Origin: Mycolicibacterium sp.
GTDB taxonomy: Bacteria > Actinomycetota > Actinomycetes > Mycobacteriales > Mycobacteriaceae
Length of the DNA stretch: 64,000 bases
Direction of reading: 5' to 3'
NCBI GenBank assembly: GCA_020637165.1
Contig: JACJWN010000004.1
Span: 1-64,000 of the forward strand
Positions 29,077 through 38,615 of this stretch are shown in pieces. Both the position numbers and the translations under genes were made by a program. Each line of letters opens with the position of its first letter. Position 1 is the first letter of the stretch. The notes beneath the pieces are model-generated. The model saw only the letters and a list, made by a program, of their open reading frames with translations. It had not been told where the DNA came from and searched no databases.

Positions 29077-29080
<4 letters not shown>
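28262..29080 (+). CDS. SDR-family oxidoreductase, Rv0765c-type
   Basis: 272 residues. GASSGIGAAT cofactor motif near residue 19, catalytic Ser in FIGSDVAL and Tyr-x3-Lys in GGYGAAKAG. The ATG overlaps the P450 stop (TGATG) and the stop overlaps the cyp51 start (ATGA), so it is translated as part of the P450 operon. Might oxidise or reduce the product of one of the flanking P450s; not shown. Confidence 0.87.
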
Positions 29081-30661
<1,581 letters not shown>

Positions 30662-31225
30662 ATGGCCACCCTCACCCGTGACCGGTTGGAGGATTTCGTG
30701 CAGCGCTGGCTGTCGGCCAATCGCGAGGCCGAACGCAACGGCGACTGGACACCGCTGGCCGATTTCTACACCGAGGACGCCACCTACGGCTGGAATATCG
30801 GGCCGAAGGAGGACGTCATGTGCGTGGGCAAGGCGGAGATCCGCGATATCGCCCTCGGCCTGGAGATGGCCGGCCTGCAGGGCTGGACGTACCCGTACCA
30901 GCGGGTGGTCATCGACGACAGGATCGGCGAGGTGGTCGGCTTCTGGAAACAGGTCGCCACCGACCCGGACGACCCCGCGGGGGCATCTTTCGAGATCCAC
31001 GGCATCGGCGGCAGTTGGTTCCGACTCGCCGAGAACGCCGGGCGGGCGTTGATCGAATGGCAGCGCGACTTCTTCGACTTCGGCCACGTTCAGACGCTGT
31101 ATCTACAGCTGATGCGGCAGGGCAAGCTGTCCAAGGGAATGCAGGAACGCATCCAGCGCAGCCTTGCCGGGGAGAAGCTCCCGGGCTACTACCCGATAGG
31201 GCAGGCACCCGTACCCATCTGGTGA
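30662..31225 (+). CDS. NTF2-like (SnoaL-type) protein, Rv0762c-type
   Basis: 187 residues starting at the base after the ferredoxin stop. Cone-shaped alpha+beta NTF2-like layout (FVQRWLSANREAE, DFYTEDATYGW, ...). No clear catalytic Asp/Tyr can be assigned. The operon position suggests work on a sterol or lipid alcohol intermediate. Function unknown. Confidence 0.8.
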   Translation: MATLTRDRLEDFVQRWLSANREAERNGDWTPLADFYTEDATYGWNIGPKEDVMCVGKAEIRDIALGLEMAGLQGWTYPYQRVVIDDRIGEVVGFWKQVATDPDDPAGASFEIHGIGGSWFRLAENAGRALIEWQRDFFDFGHVQTLYLQLMRQGKLSKGMQERIQRSLAGEKLPGYYPIGQAPVPIW

Positions 31226-31226
31226 C

Positions 31227-31239
31227 TTGACACCCGTCA
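31227..31239 (+). promoter_or_regulatory. TTGACA / TGAC-N4-GTCA element before adhB
   Basis: TTGACACCCGTCA holds a -35-like TTGACA and a short inverted repeat TGAC-ACCC-GTCA, 74-86 nt upstream of the adhB start. A TAGGAT follows at 31244-31249, too close (11 nt) to pair with this -35. It may be an operator rather than a -35. Confidence 0.35.
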
Positions 31240-31312
31240 GGTTTAGGATGGCCCTACGTGACCGAGAACACATTCCCGGTCGGCCACATCGTTCACAACG
31301 GAGGGTTTTGCA

Positions 31313-32443
31313 GTGAAGACAAAAGGTGCGCTCATCCGTGAGTTCAATCAGCCGTGGTCGATCGAGGAGATCGAAATCGGCGACCCGGCCAAGCACGAGG
31401 TCAAGGTCCAGATGGAGGCCTCGGGCATGTGCCATTCCGACCACCACCTGGTGACCGGCGGCATCCCGATGCTGGGCTTCCCGGTTCTGGGCGGCCACGA
31501 GGGCGCGGGGATCGTCACCGAGGTGGGCGAAGGCGTGGAGGACGTGGCGGTGGGCGACCACGTCGTCATGTCGTTCATCCCGTCCTGTGGCCGGTGCCCG
31601 TCGTGTCAGGCCGGCCTACGCAACCTGTGCGACCTCGGCGCCGGACTGCTAGGCGGAGTCGCCATCTCCGACGGCACCCACCGCATCCACACCGCCGACG
31701 GCCAGCCGGTGTTCCCGATGACGCTGCTGGGCACCTTCTCGCCGTACATGGTGGTGCACGAGTCCTCCGTGGTGAAGATCGACCCGTCGATCCCCTTCGA
31801 GGTCGCCTGCCTGGTCGGCTGCGGCGTCACCACCGGCTGGGGTTCGGCCACCCACACCGCCCAGATCAAGCCCGGCGAGGACGTCGCCGTCGTCGGCGTC
31901 GGCGGGGTCGGGATGGCAGCCCTGCAGGGCGCGGTCGCCTCCGGTGCACGCAACATCTTCGTCATCGACCCCGTGGAGTGGAAGCGGGACCAGGCCCTGA
32001 AGTTCGGTGCGACCCATGTCTACGAGGACATCAACGCCGCACTGATGGGCATCGCCGAGGCGACCGCCGGCTTCATGGCCAAGAAGGTCATCGTGACCGT
32101 CGGCGAGTTGGACGGCGCCGACGTCGAGAACTACATGATGATCACATCGAAGTCCGGAACCTGCGTGCTGACGGCCATCGGCAGCATGGTCGACACCAAC
32201 GTCACCCTGAACCTGGCGATGATGACCCTGATGCAGAAGAACCTGCAGGGCACCATCTTCGGCGGTGGCAACCCCTACTACGACATCCCCCAGCTGCTGT
32301 CGATGTACAAGGCGGGCAAGCTCAACCTCGATGACATGGTCACCCGCCAGTACCGCCTCGAGCAGATCAACGACGGCTACAAGGACATGCTGGAGGGCCG
32401 CAACATCCGCGGTGTGATCCGCTACACCGACGAAGACCGGTAA
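31313..32443 (+). CDS. adhB: Zinc-dependent alcohol dehydrogenase, NDMA-dependent type
   Basis: 376 residues. Medium-chain dehydrogenase with catalytic zinc ligands Cys40 and His62 (GHEGAG) and a structural zinc site Cys92, Cys95, Cys98, Cys106. Rossmann motif VGVGGVGMAA. Belongs to the NDMA-dependent alcohol dehydrogenase group with tightly bound nicotinamide found in actinobacteria. GTG start, GGAGGG seven bases upstream. Matches Rv0761c. Probably cotranscribed with the next small gene (3 bp gap). Confidence 0.93.
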   Translation: MKTKGALIREFNQPWSIEEIEIGDPAKHEVKVQMEASGMCHSDHHLVTGGIPMLGFPVLGGHEGAGIVTEVGEGVEDVAVGDHVVMSFIPSCGRCPSCQAGLRNLCDLGAGLLGGVAISDGTHRIHTADGQPVFPMTLLGTFSPYMVVHESSVVKIDPSIPFEVACLVGCGVTTGWGSATHTAQIKPGEDVAVVGVGGVGMAALQGAVASGARNIFVIDPVEWKRDQALKFGATHVYEDINAALMGIAEATAGFMAKKVIVTVGELDGADVENYMMITSKSGTCVLTAIGSMVDTNVTLNLAMMTLMQKNLQGTIFGGGNPYYDIPQLLSMYKAGKLNLDDMVTRQYRLEQINDGYKDMLEGRNIRGVIRYTDEDR

Positions 32444-32446
32444 GCC

Positions 32447-32869
32447 GTGCCGCAGACCGACGCGCCGACTCCCGCTATGGCCGCCTCTGAGGCGTCGTGG
32501 CGCTGCGTGCAATCCCATGACCGTGAGGGCTGGCTGGCGTTGATGGCCGAGGACGTCGTCATTGAAGATCCGATCGGCAAGACGGTCACCAACCCCGACG
32601 GCCTGGGCGTGCGCGGCAAGGCTGCGGTCGCGGCCTTCTACGACACCAATATCGCCAACAACGGCCTGCGGGTGACCTGCGAGGAGACCTTCCCGTCGAG
32701 TTCACCCAACGAGGTCGCCCACATCCTGGTTCTGCGCAGCGAGTTCGAGGGCGGCTTCACCAGCACCGTGCGCGGGGTGTTCTGCTACCGGGTCGACGAG
32801 GACGGCCTGATCACCAACATGCGCGGCTACTGGAACCTGGATCGCATGCAGTTCGGCCGGCGCGACTGA
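32447..32869 (+). CDS. Ketosteroid isomerase-like NTF2-fold protein, Rv0760c-type
   Basis: 140 residues, GTG start 3 bp after adhB. Has the KSI-like pattern [21 protein letters not shown] and [10 protein letters not shown]. The M. tuberculosis orthologue has a delta5-3-ketosteroid isomerase-like fold and binds steroids, as I recall; activity is uncertain. Confidence 0.82.
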   Translation: MPQTDAPTPAMAASEASWRCVQSHDREGWLALMAEDVVIEDPIGKTVTNPDGLGVRGKAAVAAFYDTNIANNGLRVTCEETFPSSSPNEVAHILVLRSEFEGGFTSTVRGVFCYRVDEDGLITNMRGYWNLDRMQFGRRD

Positions 32870-32892
32870 CCCGGAGCCCCGGCGGCTGGCCC

Positions 32893-32898
32893 TATGCT
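32893..32898 (+). promoter_or_regulatory. -10 of leaderless HIT gene
   Basis: TATGCT, 6 nt, then ATG at 32905; no ribosome site in between. Indicates its own promoter although it follows the adhB unit. Confidence 0.65.
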
Positions 32899-32904
32899 GG
32901 GCCC

Positions 32905-33306
32905 ATGGCGTCGGTCTTCACCAAAATCATCAACGGCGAACTTCCGGGCAGATTCGTCTACTCCGACGACGACGTCGTGGCGTTCCTCACCATCGAACCG
33001 ATGACCCAGGGACACACCCTGGTGGTGCCGCGCTCCGAGGTCGACAAGTGGCAGGAGGTTGAACCCGCGCTGTTCGACAAAGTGATGGGAGTGGCCCGGC
33101 GCATCGGGAAGGCGGTCTGTGCGGCGTTCGGCGCCGACCGTGCGGGGGTCATCATCGCGGGGTTGGAGGTGCCGCACCTGCACGTCCACGTCTTCCCGGC
33201 CTTCGACCTCACCGACTTCGGCTTCGCCAACGTCGACCGCAACCCGTCCGCGGAGTCCCTGGACGAAGCCCAGTCCAGGATCAGGGCCGCCCTCGCGGAC
33301 GTCTGA
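32905..33306 (+). CDS. HIT-family protein
   Basis: 133 residues. Histidine triad HLHVHVFP at about 92-99; N-terminal [17 protein letters not shown] is the typical HINT/Fhit-branch opening. Nucleotide phosphoramidase or dinucleotide hydrolase of unknown physiological role. Convergent with phoR, 16 bp apart. Matches Rv0759c. Confidence 0.92.
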   Translation: MASVFTKIINGELPGRFVYSDDDVVAFLTIEPMTQGHTLVVPRSEVDKWQEVEPALFDKVMGVARRIGKAVCAAFGADRAGVIIAGLEVPHLHVHVFPAFDLTDFGFANVDRNPSAESLDEAQSRIRAALADV

Positions 33307-33322
33307 TTCACCGCCGCCTCAA

Positions 33323-34762
33323 TCACCCCGGGGCCGCCATCGGTTCGAGGACTCGCGGCAGGGCGACCCGGAAGCAGCAGCCGGATCCCGGGGCGGTCCG
33401 CACCGTCACCACCCCGCCGTGCGCGCGCACCAGCGAATCGACGATCGAAAGCCCGAGTCCGGCCCCACCGCTGGACCGCGTCCGAGACGAGTCGGCGCGG
33501 TAGAAACGTTCGAAAACCTGTTGGGCGTCAACCGTTTCCATCCCGGGACCCTCGTCGGCGACTTCCAGTACGGCGTCCTCGCCGACGGTGCCCACCCGAA
33601 CCGTGACCCGCGCCGACTCCGGGGTGTGTTGCAGGGCGTTGGCCACCAGGTTGCCCAGCACCTGCCGCAACCGCGTTTCGTCGCCGAGCACCTCGGGAGT
33701 GCCCGGCCCATCGAGAATCGACATGCTGATGGATCGTGATGCCGCTATCAACTGCGCGTCGTGGACCGCGTCGGTGGCCAGCGCCAGCAGATCGACCCTG
33801 TTGCGATCCAGCGGACGCTGAGCGTCGAGCTGAGCCAGCAACAGCAGATCCTCCACGAGCCCGCCCATGCGGCGCGACTCGCTCTCGATCCGGGACATCA
33901 GCATCTCCACGTCGCGGGCCGCACCCTGGCGGTAGAGCTCGGCGAAGCCCCGAATCGTGGTCAACGGCGTGCGCAGCTCGTGACTGGCGTCGGTGATGAA
34001 TCGGCGCATGCGCTGCTCGGAGATCCGGGCACTCTCCGCCGAGGCCTCCGATGACGCCACCGCCCCCTGAATCCGGGCCAGCATGCCGTTGAGGGCGAGG
34101 GCGAGCTGTCCGACTTCGGTGCGCGGATCCCCTTGCGGCACCCGGCTGTCCAGTTGCCCCCCGGCGATCGCGGCGGCCGTCTTCTCGACTTCGACCAGGG
34201 GTTGCAGGCTGCGATGCACCACCCAGTAGCCGACCACGCCCAACACCAGCAGGACCCCACCGCCGATGGCGGCCTGCAGCAGTACCAGCGAATCCACCGT
34301 GGACTGGAGATCGGAGAGATCCACAGCCACCGTGATCAACTCGCCGTCCGGGCCGCGAACCGAGACAGCCCGCCACTGGACATTCGAGTCGCCGACCGAC
34401 CCGATCGTCACAGGAACGGGTCCGACGTCGTCGCTGTCGGGCAGCGCCGGGCTCGCCTTACGGTCGTTGATCGCCATCCAGACGTCCCCGCGCTCATCGA
34501 CGCCCTGCACGTAAAAGTTCGACGGCGGCCTGGCGGGGTTGGGTTCTGGATCCGACGGGAAGCTCTGGCGGGGCTGCTGGGCCCACCCGGTCGAGGCGTC
34601 GACCAGCCGCTCGTCGACCCTGTTGAGCAGGCTGTGCCGCAGGATCGATGTCACCGCGATGCCGGAGGCGAGCAGCCCGCACCCGACCAGCAGCAGCATC
34701 GCCGCGACCAGACTCACCCGGAGCGGCAGGGTCCGCTGCGCGGGAACGCCAGTGTCGGCCAT
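33323..34762 (-). CDS. phoR: Sensor histidine kinase PhoR
   Basis: 479 residues from ATG 34760-34762. TM1 about 15-35, extracytoplasmic sensor about 36-157, TM2 about 158-183, HAMP about 184-236, DHp domain with phospho-acceptor His261 (ITDASHELRTPLTT), then a HATPase_c domain with NLVANALQHT, DEGPGM and GGAGLGLSIV boxes. Phosphorylates PhoP; in pathogens the pair responds to acid and controls lipid and ESX-1 genes. 20 bp after phoP. A longer frame to 35032 is inside phoP. Confidence 0.95.
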   Translation of the reverse strand: MADTGVPAQRTLPLRVSLVAAMLLLVGCGLLASGIAVTSILRHSLLNRVDERLVDASTGWAQQPRQSFPSDPEPNPARPPSNFYVQGVDERGDVWMAINDRKASPALPDSDDVGPVPVTIGSVGDSNVQWRAVSVRGPDGELITVAVDLSDLQSTVDSLVLLQAAIGGGVLLVLGVVGYWVVHRSLQPLVEVEKTAAAIAGGQLDSRVPQGDPRTEVGQLALALNGMLARIQGAVASSEASAESARISEQRMRRFITDASHELRTPLTTIRGFAELYRQGAARDVEMLMSRIESESRRMGGLVEDLLLLAQLDAQRPLDRNRVDLLALATDAVHDAQLIAASRSISMSILDGPGTPEVLGDETRLRQVLGNLVANALQHTPESARVTVRVGTVGEDAVLEVADEGPGMETVDAQQVFERFYRADSSRTRSSGGAGLGLSIVDSLVRAHGGVVTVRTAPGSGCCFRVALPRVLEPMAAPG

Positions 34763-34782
34763 CCGCCCAGGCGGCGCCCCGG

Positions 34783-35517
34783 TTACCGGGGCTCCCGCAG
34801 GACGTAGCCGACACCGCGCAGGGTGTGCAGCAGCCGCTGTTCGCCGGTATCGACCTTGCGCCGCAGATAGGACACATAGGACTCGACCACGTTGACGTCG
34901 CCGCCGAAGTCGTAGCGCCAGACGTGGTCGAGGATCTTCGGCTTGCTGAGCACGGTGCCGGCATTGATGACGAAGTAGCGCAGCAACGTGAACTCGGTGG
35001 GCGACAGCGACACCGGTTCGCCGGCCTTCCACACCTCGTGGGTGTCTTCGTCGAGCTCGATGTCGGCGAACACCAGCCGCCGGGGCGTCGGCGCCTCCTG
35101 GCCCGCGCCCTTCCCGACCCGGCGCAGGATGACGCGCAGCCGGGCGACCACCTCTTCCAGACTGAACGGCTTGGTCACATAGTCGTCGCCCCCGAGCGTC
35201 AACCCCGTGATCTTGTCCTGCAGCCTGTCACGCGCGGTCAGGAACAACGCCGGTGCGTCCACGCCGTCTGCCCGCATTCGGCGCAGCACCCCGAAACCGT
35301 CCATTCCCGGCATCATCACGTCGAGGATCACCGCGTCAGGCCGGATCTCCCGGGCCCGGTCGAGCGCCGCCGGACCCGTCGTGGCGGTGTGCACTTCGAA
35401 CCCTTGGAACCTCAGGCTCACTGCGAGGAGGTCGACGATATTGGTTTCATCGTCAACCACCAGTACCCGCGCCTCGGGAGCGCTGTCGGGCCTCGGGCCG
35501 GCTATCGCTGCTGACAT
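34783..35517 (-). CDS. phoP: Response regulator PhoP
   Basis: 244 residues. Receiver domain with acidic pair Asp22-Asp23 and phospho-acceptor Asp66 (ILDVMMPGMDG), switch Thr in FLTARD and Lys in VTKPFS; C-terminal OmpR-type winged helix ending VVESYVSYLRRKVDTGEQRL. Nearly identical to M. tuberculosis PhoP in the DNA-binding domain. The start is uncertain: ATG 35515-35517 has a GGAAGG only one base away, and a GTG three codons upstream is possible. A PhoP box lies about 46 bp upstream. Confidence 0.95.
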   Translation of the reverse strand: MSAAIAGPRPDSAPEARVLVVDDETNIVDLLAVSLRFQGFEVHTATTGPAALDRAREIRPDAVILDVMMPGMDGFGVLRRMRADGVDAPALFLTARDRLQDKITGLTLGGDDYVTKPFSLEEVVARLRVILRRVGKGAGQEAPTPRRLVFADIELDEDTHEVWKAGEPVSLSPTEFTLLRYFVINAGTVLSKPKILDHVWRYDFGGDVNVVESYVSYLRRKVDTGEQRLLHTLRGVGYVLREPR

Positions 35518-35562
35518 GCCTTCCACTGTGCTCCCGCATCGGCGAATGCACACTGGATGGTG

Positions 35563-35580
35563 GCTGTGAGGTTCCTGTGA
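35563..35580 (-). promoter_or_regulatory. PhoP box (direct repeat) upstream of phoP
   Basis: On the minus strand TCACAGG-AACC-TCACAGC: two 7-bp direct repeats with a 4-bp spacer, matching the known PhoP recognition pattern (TCACAGC-N4-TCACAGC) except for one base. It points to autoregulation of phoPR; it also lies 35 bp from the -10 of the divergent repeat-protein gene. Confidence 0.7.
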
Positions 35581-35614
35581 CTCCGATCTGCGGTGGTAGG
35601 AGGCGTTGCGGACC

Positions 35615-35620
35615 TACACT
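35615..35620 (+). promoter_or_regulatory. -10 of leaderless decapeptide-repeat gene
   Basis: TACACT, 6 nt, then ATG at 35627; no ribosome site. Confidence 0.65.
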
Positions 35621-35626
35621 TGGCCC

Positions 35627-36322
35627 ATGAACCTGGCGAAGGCGTTCGTCGATATCGCGACCACACCCGCTCGGATCGGGCTGGCGGCGGCCGATGCCGG
35701 TATCGACATCGCCGAGGCGGCCATCGACATCGCCCGACGAAGCCTCGGCGACGCCACCACCATCTCTGCCGGGGAGTCGGTAGCCCACCTGCTGGGTCTG
35801 GAGGAAACCATCGACCGGATCAATCGATTCGCCTCCCTGATCGACGAGGACGGCCCGCTGTGGCAGGCGCTGGCCCCCGACGGCGCGGTTGATCGGCTGA
35901 TGCGCCCCGGCGGCCTGGTCGACCGGCTCACCGCACCGGACGGGGTGCTGGACCGGCTCACCGCCGAAGGCGGCGGGGTGAGCCGGGCGCTGGCGCCCGG
36001 GGGCCTGGTGGATCAGTTGCTCGACGAGAACGGTCTGCTGGAGCGGGTTCTGGCCGACGACGGTCTGGCCGATCGTCTACTGGCCGAAGGGGGTGTGATC
36101 GAAACGTTGACCGCCAAGGACGGCCCGCTCGAGCAACTCACCGCAGTCACCGATTCGCTCAACCGGCTCGCCCCGGGCATGGAGGCCCTCACCCCGACGG
36201 TGGAGGCGCTGCGCGATGCGGTGATCGCGATGACCCGGGTGGTGGACCCGCTCAGCAATATCGCCGAGCGCATACCGCTGCCCGGGCGGCGGCTCTGGCC
36301 GTTCCGCGAGGACGAGGTGTGA
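35627..36322 (+). CDS. Decapeptide-repeat protein, Rv0756c-type
   Basis: 231 residues. Residues 1-45 form an amphipathic helix (AFVDIATTPARIGLAAADAG). Residues 75-184 are eleven consecutive 10-residue repeats of the type [D/G]G-x-[L/V]-[D/E/S]-[R/Q]-L-x-[A/x]-[P/E], for example DGAVDRLMRP, GGLVDRLTAP, DGVLDRLTAE. The C-terminal part is a helix followed by a basic tail (GRRLWPF). No signal peptide, no known catalytic motif. Possibly a solenoid or long helical bundle that lies along the membrane; this is inference. It is divergent from phoP and shares its control region. Confidence 0.8.
   Translation: MNLAKAFVDIATTPARIGLAAADAGIDIAEAAIDIARRSLGDATTISAGESVAHLLGLEETIDRINRFASLIDEDGPLWQALAPDGAVDRLMRPGGLVDRLTAPDGVLDRLTAEGGGVSRALAPGGLVDQLLDENGLLERVLADDGLADRLLAEGGVIETLTAKDGPLEQLTAVTDSLNRLAPGMEALTPTVEALRDAVIAMTRVVDPLSNIAERIPLPGRRLWPFREDEV
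35849..36178 (+). repeat. 30-bp coding repeats (eleven decapeptides)
   Basis: Eleven in-frame units of 30 bp. Units 2-4 are closest to one another (codon strings for VDRL repeat with few changes), the rest are diverged, so the array looks old rather than freshly amplified. Confidence 0.75.
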
Positions 36323-36370
36323 CCCGATAGGCTGTGCCCTGGTCGGGCCGGCCGCCGCCGGCCCCACCGC

Positions 36371-36442
36371 GCCTCCTTAGCTCAGTGGTAGAGCACTCGC
36401 CTTGTAAGCGAAAGGTCGTCGGTTCAATCCCGACAGGGGGCT
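36371..36442 (+). tRNA. tRNA-Thr (anticodon TGT)
   Basis: 72 nt. Acceptor GCCTCCT pairs with AGGGGGC (36435-36441); D-arm AGCTCAGTGGTAGAGC; anticodon loop CTTGTAA giving TGT; T-arm GTCGGTTCAATCCCGAC. CCA is not encoded. A TAGGCT at 36327-36332 may be its -10. It stands at the boundary between the phoPR block and the variable block to its right. Confidence 0.95.
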
Positions 36443-36458
36443 CAGCACGCGCCGGCGC

Positions 36459-37781
36459 TCACAGCATCAATTCCGACTTCGGAACCTTCGGCATCTCGGT
36501 GGTGACACGCTGCATCGTGCCGAGGAAGCAGTGCAGCTCCGGGTAGATGATCGGCTTGCCGCTGTTGAGGATCGACACCGAGATGGCCCGTTCGGGGTCC
36601 GACCACGACAGCATGTTTGTGAAGCCGAGGTGCCCGAACGCGTGCTGGGTGTCCAGGCCGTAGAGGCTGACCACCCGCGCGCCGAGCATCAGACCCTGCG
36701 AGAATCGGGTCGGGAAGCCGAGGGAGAAATCGATCTCCAGGTGAGACCTCTCGATGAGTGCGCGGCGGATCGTGTCGGTCTCGATCACCCGCACCCCGTC
36801 CAGCTCGCCGCCGCAGCGCATGATCTCGAAGAAGCGCGACATCTCGTACGCCGTCGTCACCGTGTTGGCCGCTGGCACGATTCCGGTGAGGAAGCGGGGG
36901 TCATTGGTGAGATTGACCAGCGCATCCAACTCGACCCCGAGGGCGCGGGTGAGCAGGTTCGACAGCGGCGGGGTGGTGGGCGGCCCGGTGATGTAGTTGC
37001 GCGCGACCTTGTCAACGTCCTCGGGTGCCACGCCGTAGTTGGTCCAGCGGAATCCGAGCGGGTCGAGGAACTCCTCGGCCACCACCTCCCGGATGTCCTT
37101 ACCGGTGGCGGCCCGCACCACCTCGCCCAGGATGAAGCCCCCTGAGACGGCGTGGTAGGCAAGGTAACGGCCGGGTTTGGCGAACGGCACGGCGTTGACC
37201 AGGATGTCGGTCAGGTACTCGCGGTCGTTGAGTCGATCCAGGTCCAACGCGCGGCGCGGCAGGTTGGGAACGCCGGCCCGGTGGGCCAGAACGTAGCCGA
37301 CGGTGATGTCGTGCTTGCGGTTCTTCTCGTAGCCCGGGATGTATGCAGCGACCGGGTCATCAAGATCCAGCAGTCCGCGCTCGGCCAGTTTGTGCACGAC
37401 GAAGGCCGTCACGGCCTTGGAGGTCGAGTAGACGCAGAAGGGCGTGTCGACGGTGGCGGGAACACGCTCGGCGCCCCTGCCCTCGCCCGGGCCTTTGCCC
37501 CTGGCGTAACCGATCGCCCGGTTGAGGATCACCGCACCGTGGCGCCGAACACAGACCTGCATAGCGGGATGGACACCACTTCGGTACCAATCGAGCACCG
37601 CCGACCAGATCGCCCCCACCTGAGCGGCGCTGACCTCGCCGGCTTCGGGAGGAGCCTCCACGCCGATGTCGGTGATCTTGTCGAGGTCCTTGCCGACGCG
37701 AATCCGCCGCAGCGGATCAGGCAGACCCAGGGGCGGCCGCGGGACGGCAGGGATCAGCGATGCCATCCGGCTGACATCCAT
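36459..37781 (-). CDS. Serine hydrolase, class C beta-lactamase/EstB type (LipD-like)
   Basis: 440 residues. SxxK nucleophile motif Ser119-Lys122 (VYSTSKAV), a YxN-like Tyr region in YLAYHAVSGG and a C-terminal HxG-like AFGHLGFTN. These proteins are carboxylesterases or lipases in mycobacteria rather than true beta-lactamases. No signal peptide. I prefer the ATG at 37779-37781, which has GGAAGG six bases upstream, over the ATG two codons earlier. Its 3' end is 16 bp from the tRNA. Confidence 0.85.
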   Translation of the reverse strand: MDVSRMASLIPAVPRPPLGLPDPLRRIRVGKDLDKITDIGVEAPPEAGEVSAAQVGAIWSAVLDWYRSGVHPAMQVCVRRHGAVILNRAIGYARGKGPGEGRGAERVPATVDTPFCVYSTSKAVTAFVVHKLAERGLLDLDDPVAAYIPGYEKNRKHDITVGYVLAHRAGVPNLPRRALDLDRLNDREYLTDILVNAVPFAKPGRYLAYHAVSGGFILGEVVRAATGKDIREVVAEEFLDPLGFRWTNYGVAPEDVDKVARNYITGPPTTPPLSNLLTRALGVELDALVNLTNDPRFLTGIVPAANTVTTAYEMSRFFEIMRCGGELDGVRVIETDTIRRALIERSHLEIDFSLGFPTRFSQGLMLGARVVSLYGLDTQHAFGHLGFTNMLSWSDPERAISVSILNSGKPIIYPELHCFLGTMQRVTTEMPKVPKSELML

Positions 37782-37994
37782 GCTCATCCTTCCGGGATCG
37801 ACGAACCCCGAACAATGATCGCCAGACAATCGTCACGGGCGGGCCGGTTCGGTGAAAATCGCGATCCCGCGCGCGCCGAGCCGACCGGTGGAGACCACGT
37901 CCCGAAGATTTCGCGGATAGCTGGCGGAACTGCTAGCTTACCGATTCGAGGTTCGCACCCGCCTCCGGGAAAACGCCAGCGAAAGGGATCAGCA

Positions 37995-38417
37995 GTGATC
38001 GGTCCAGCCGCCCTGATCCCCCCTCTCGATCGGCCCGTCCCCCGCATTGTCGGGAGCCTTGAACAGATGCGGGACGAGCGCGAACAGCTCACACATCTAC
38101 TTCGGGGACTGGCCGCCCGACTGGAGGAATTGGACCGCGCATTGGCAGAGCTGGACTGGCGGAACCGACACCCCCGAACCGGCGCCTCGGCGGGCGAGAT
38201 CCTCTGGGAACGAACGACTCTCAGCGGGGAAAGGGACCGCTTGAGCGCCCGACTCGGCGTGCTGGCCCGCCAACTCGGCGATCTCGACAACAGATTGACC
38301 GCCAGCCTGGGATCCGTGCACCGACCGTTGCCGACAGCGGGAATGTGCCCTGAGTGCGGCTACCCGAGCCTGGGATCGGGGCTGTGCGCGTTCTGCCGGC
38401 CGCACCTGGCGCTCTGA
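37995..38417 (+). CDS. Coiled-coil protein with C-terminal zinc ribbon
   Basis: 140 residues from GTG 37995 (AAGGG nine bases upstream). Residues about 20-100 are a charged heptad-like helix pair (EQMRDEREQLTHLLRG, LDRALAELDW, GERDRLSARLGVLARQLGD). The tail has a treble-like CxxC-x9-CxxC site: Cys118, Cys121, Cys131, Cys134. It resembles the helical hairpin plus zinc ribbon layout of small transcription/translation accessory proteins, but I recognise no family. A frame extending to 37152 upstream is antisense to the hydrolase gene and is not real. Confidence 0.65.
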   Translation: MIGPAALIPPLDRPVPRIVGSLEQMRDEREQLTHLLRGLAARLEELDRALAELDWRNRHPRTGASAGEILWERTTLSGERDRLSARLGVLARQLGDLDNRLTASLGSVHRPLPTAGMCPECGYPSLGSGLCAFCRPHLAL

Positions 38418-38615
38418 CACCGCATCGGATCGCGGCTTCGGCTAAGCCGGATTGATTCGCTCCGAGTTCCCGATCGAAATTCCACGGCCGGGCTGCGCAA
38501 AGCTGAGCCAGCACGGCTTCGGTCCAGCCGGAGATTGCCGAGGCCGGCCGGAGCCAAAGCTGCCCAGTACCGTGGAGAGTCCACCTCACCCCCGGCAGGA
38601 GATCAGGAGCGATCT

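Noticed and set aside
31227-31249. Classical TTGACA/TAGGAT promoter before adhB
   Set aside because: The spacer is only 11 nt; kept only as a possible operator.
38418-38615. DosR box upstream of the double-USP gene
   Set aside because: No match to the DosR palindrome could be read in the 198-bp gap; nothing else was seen there.
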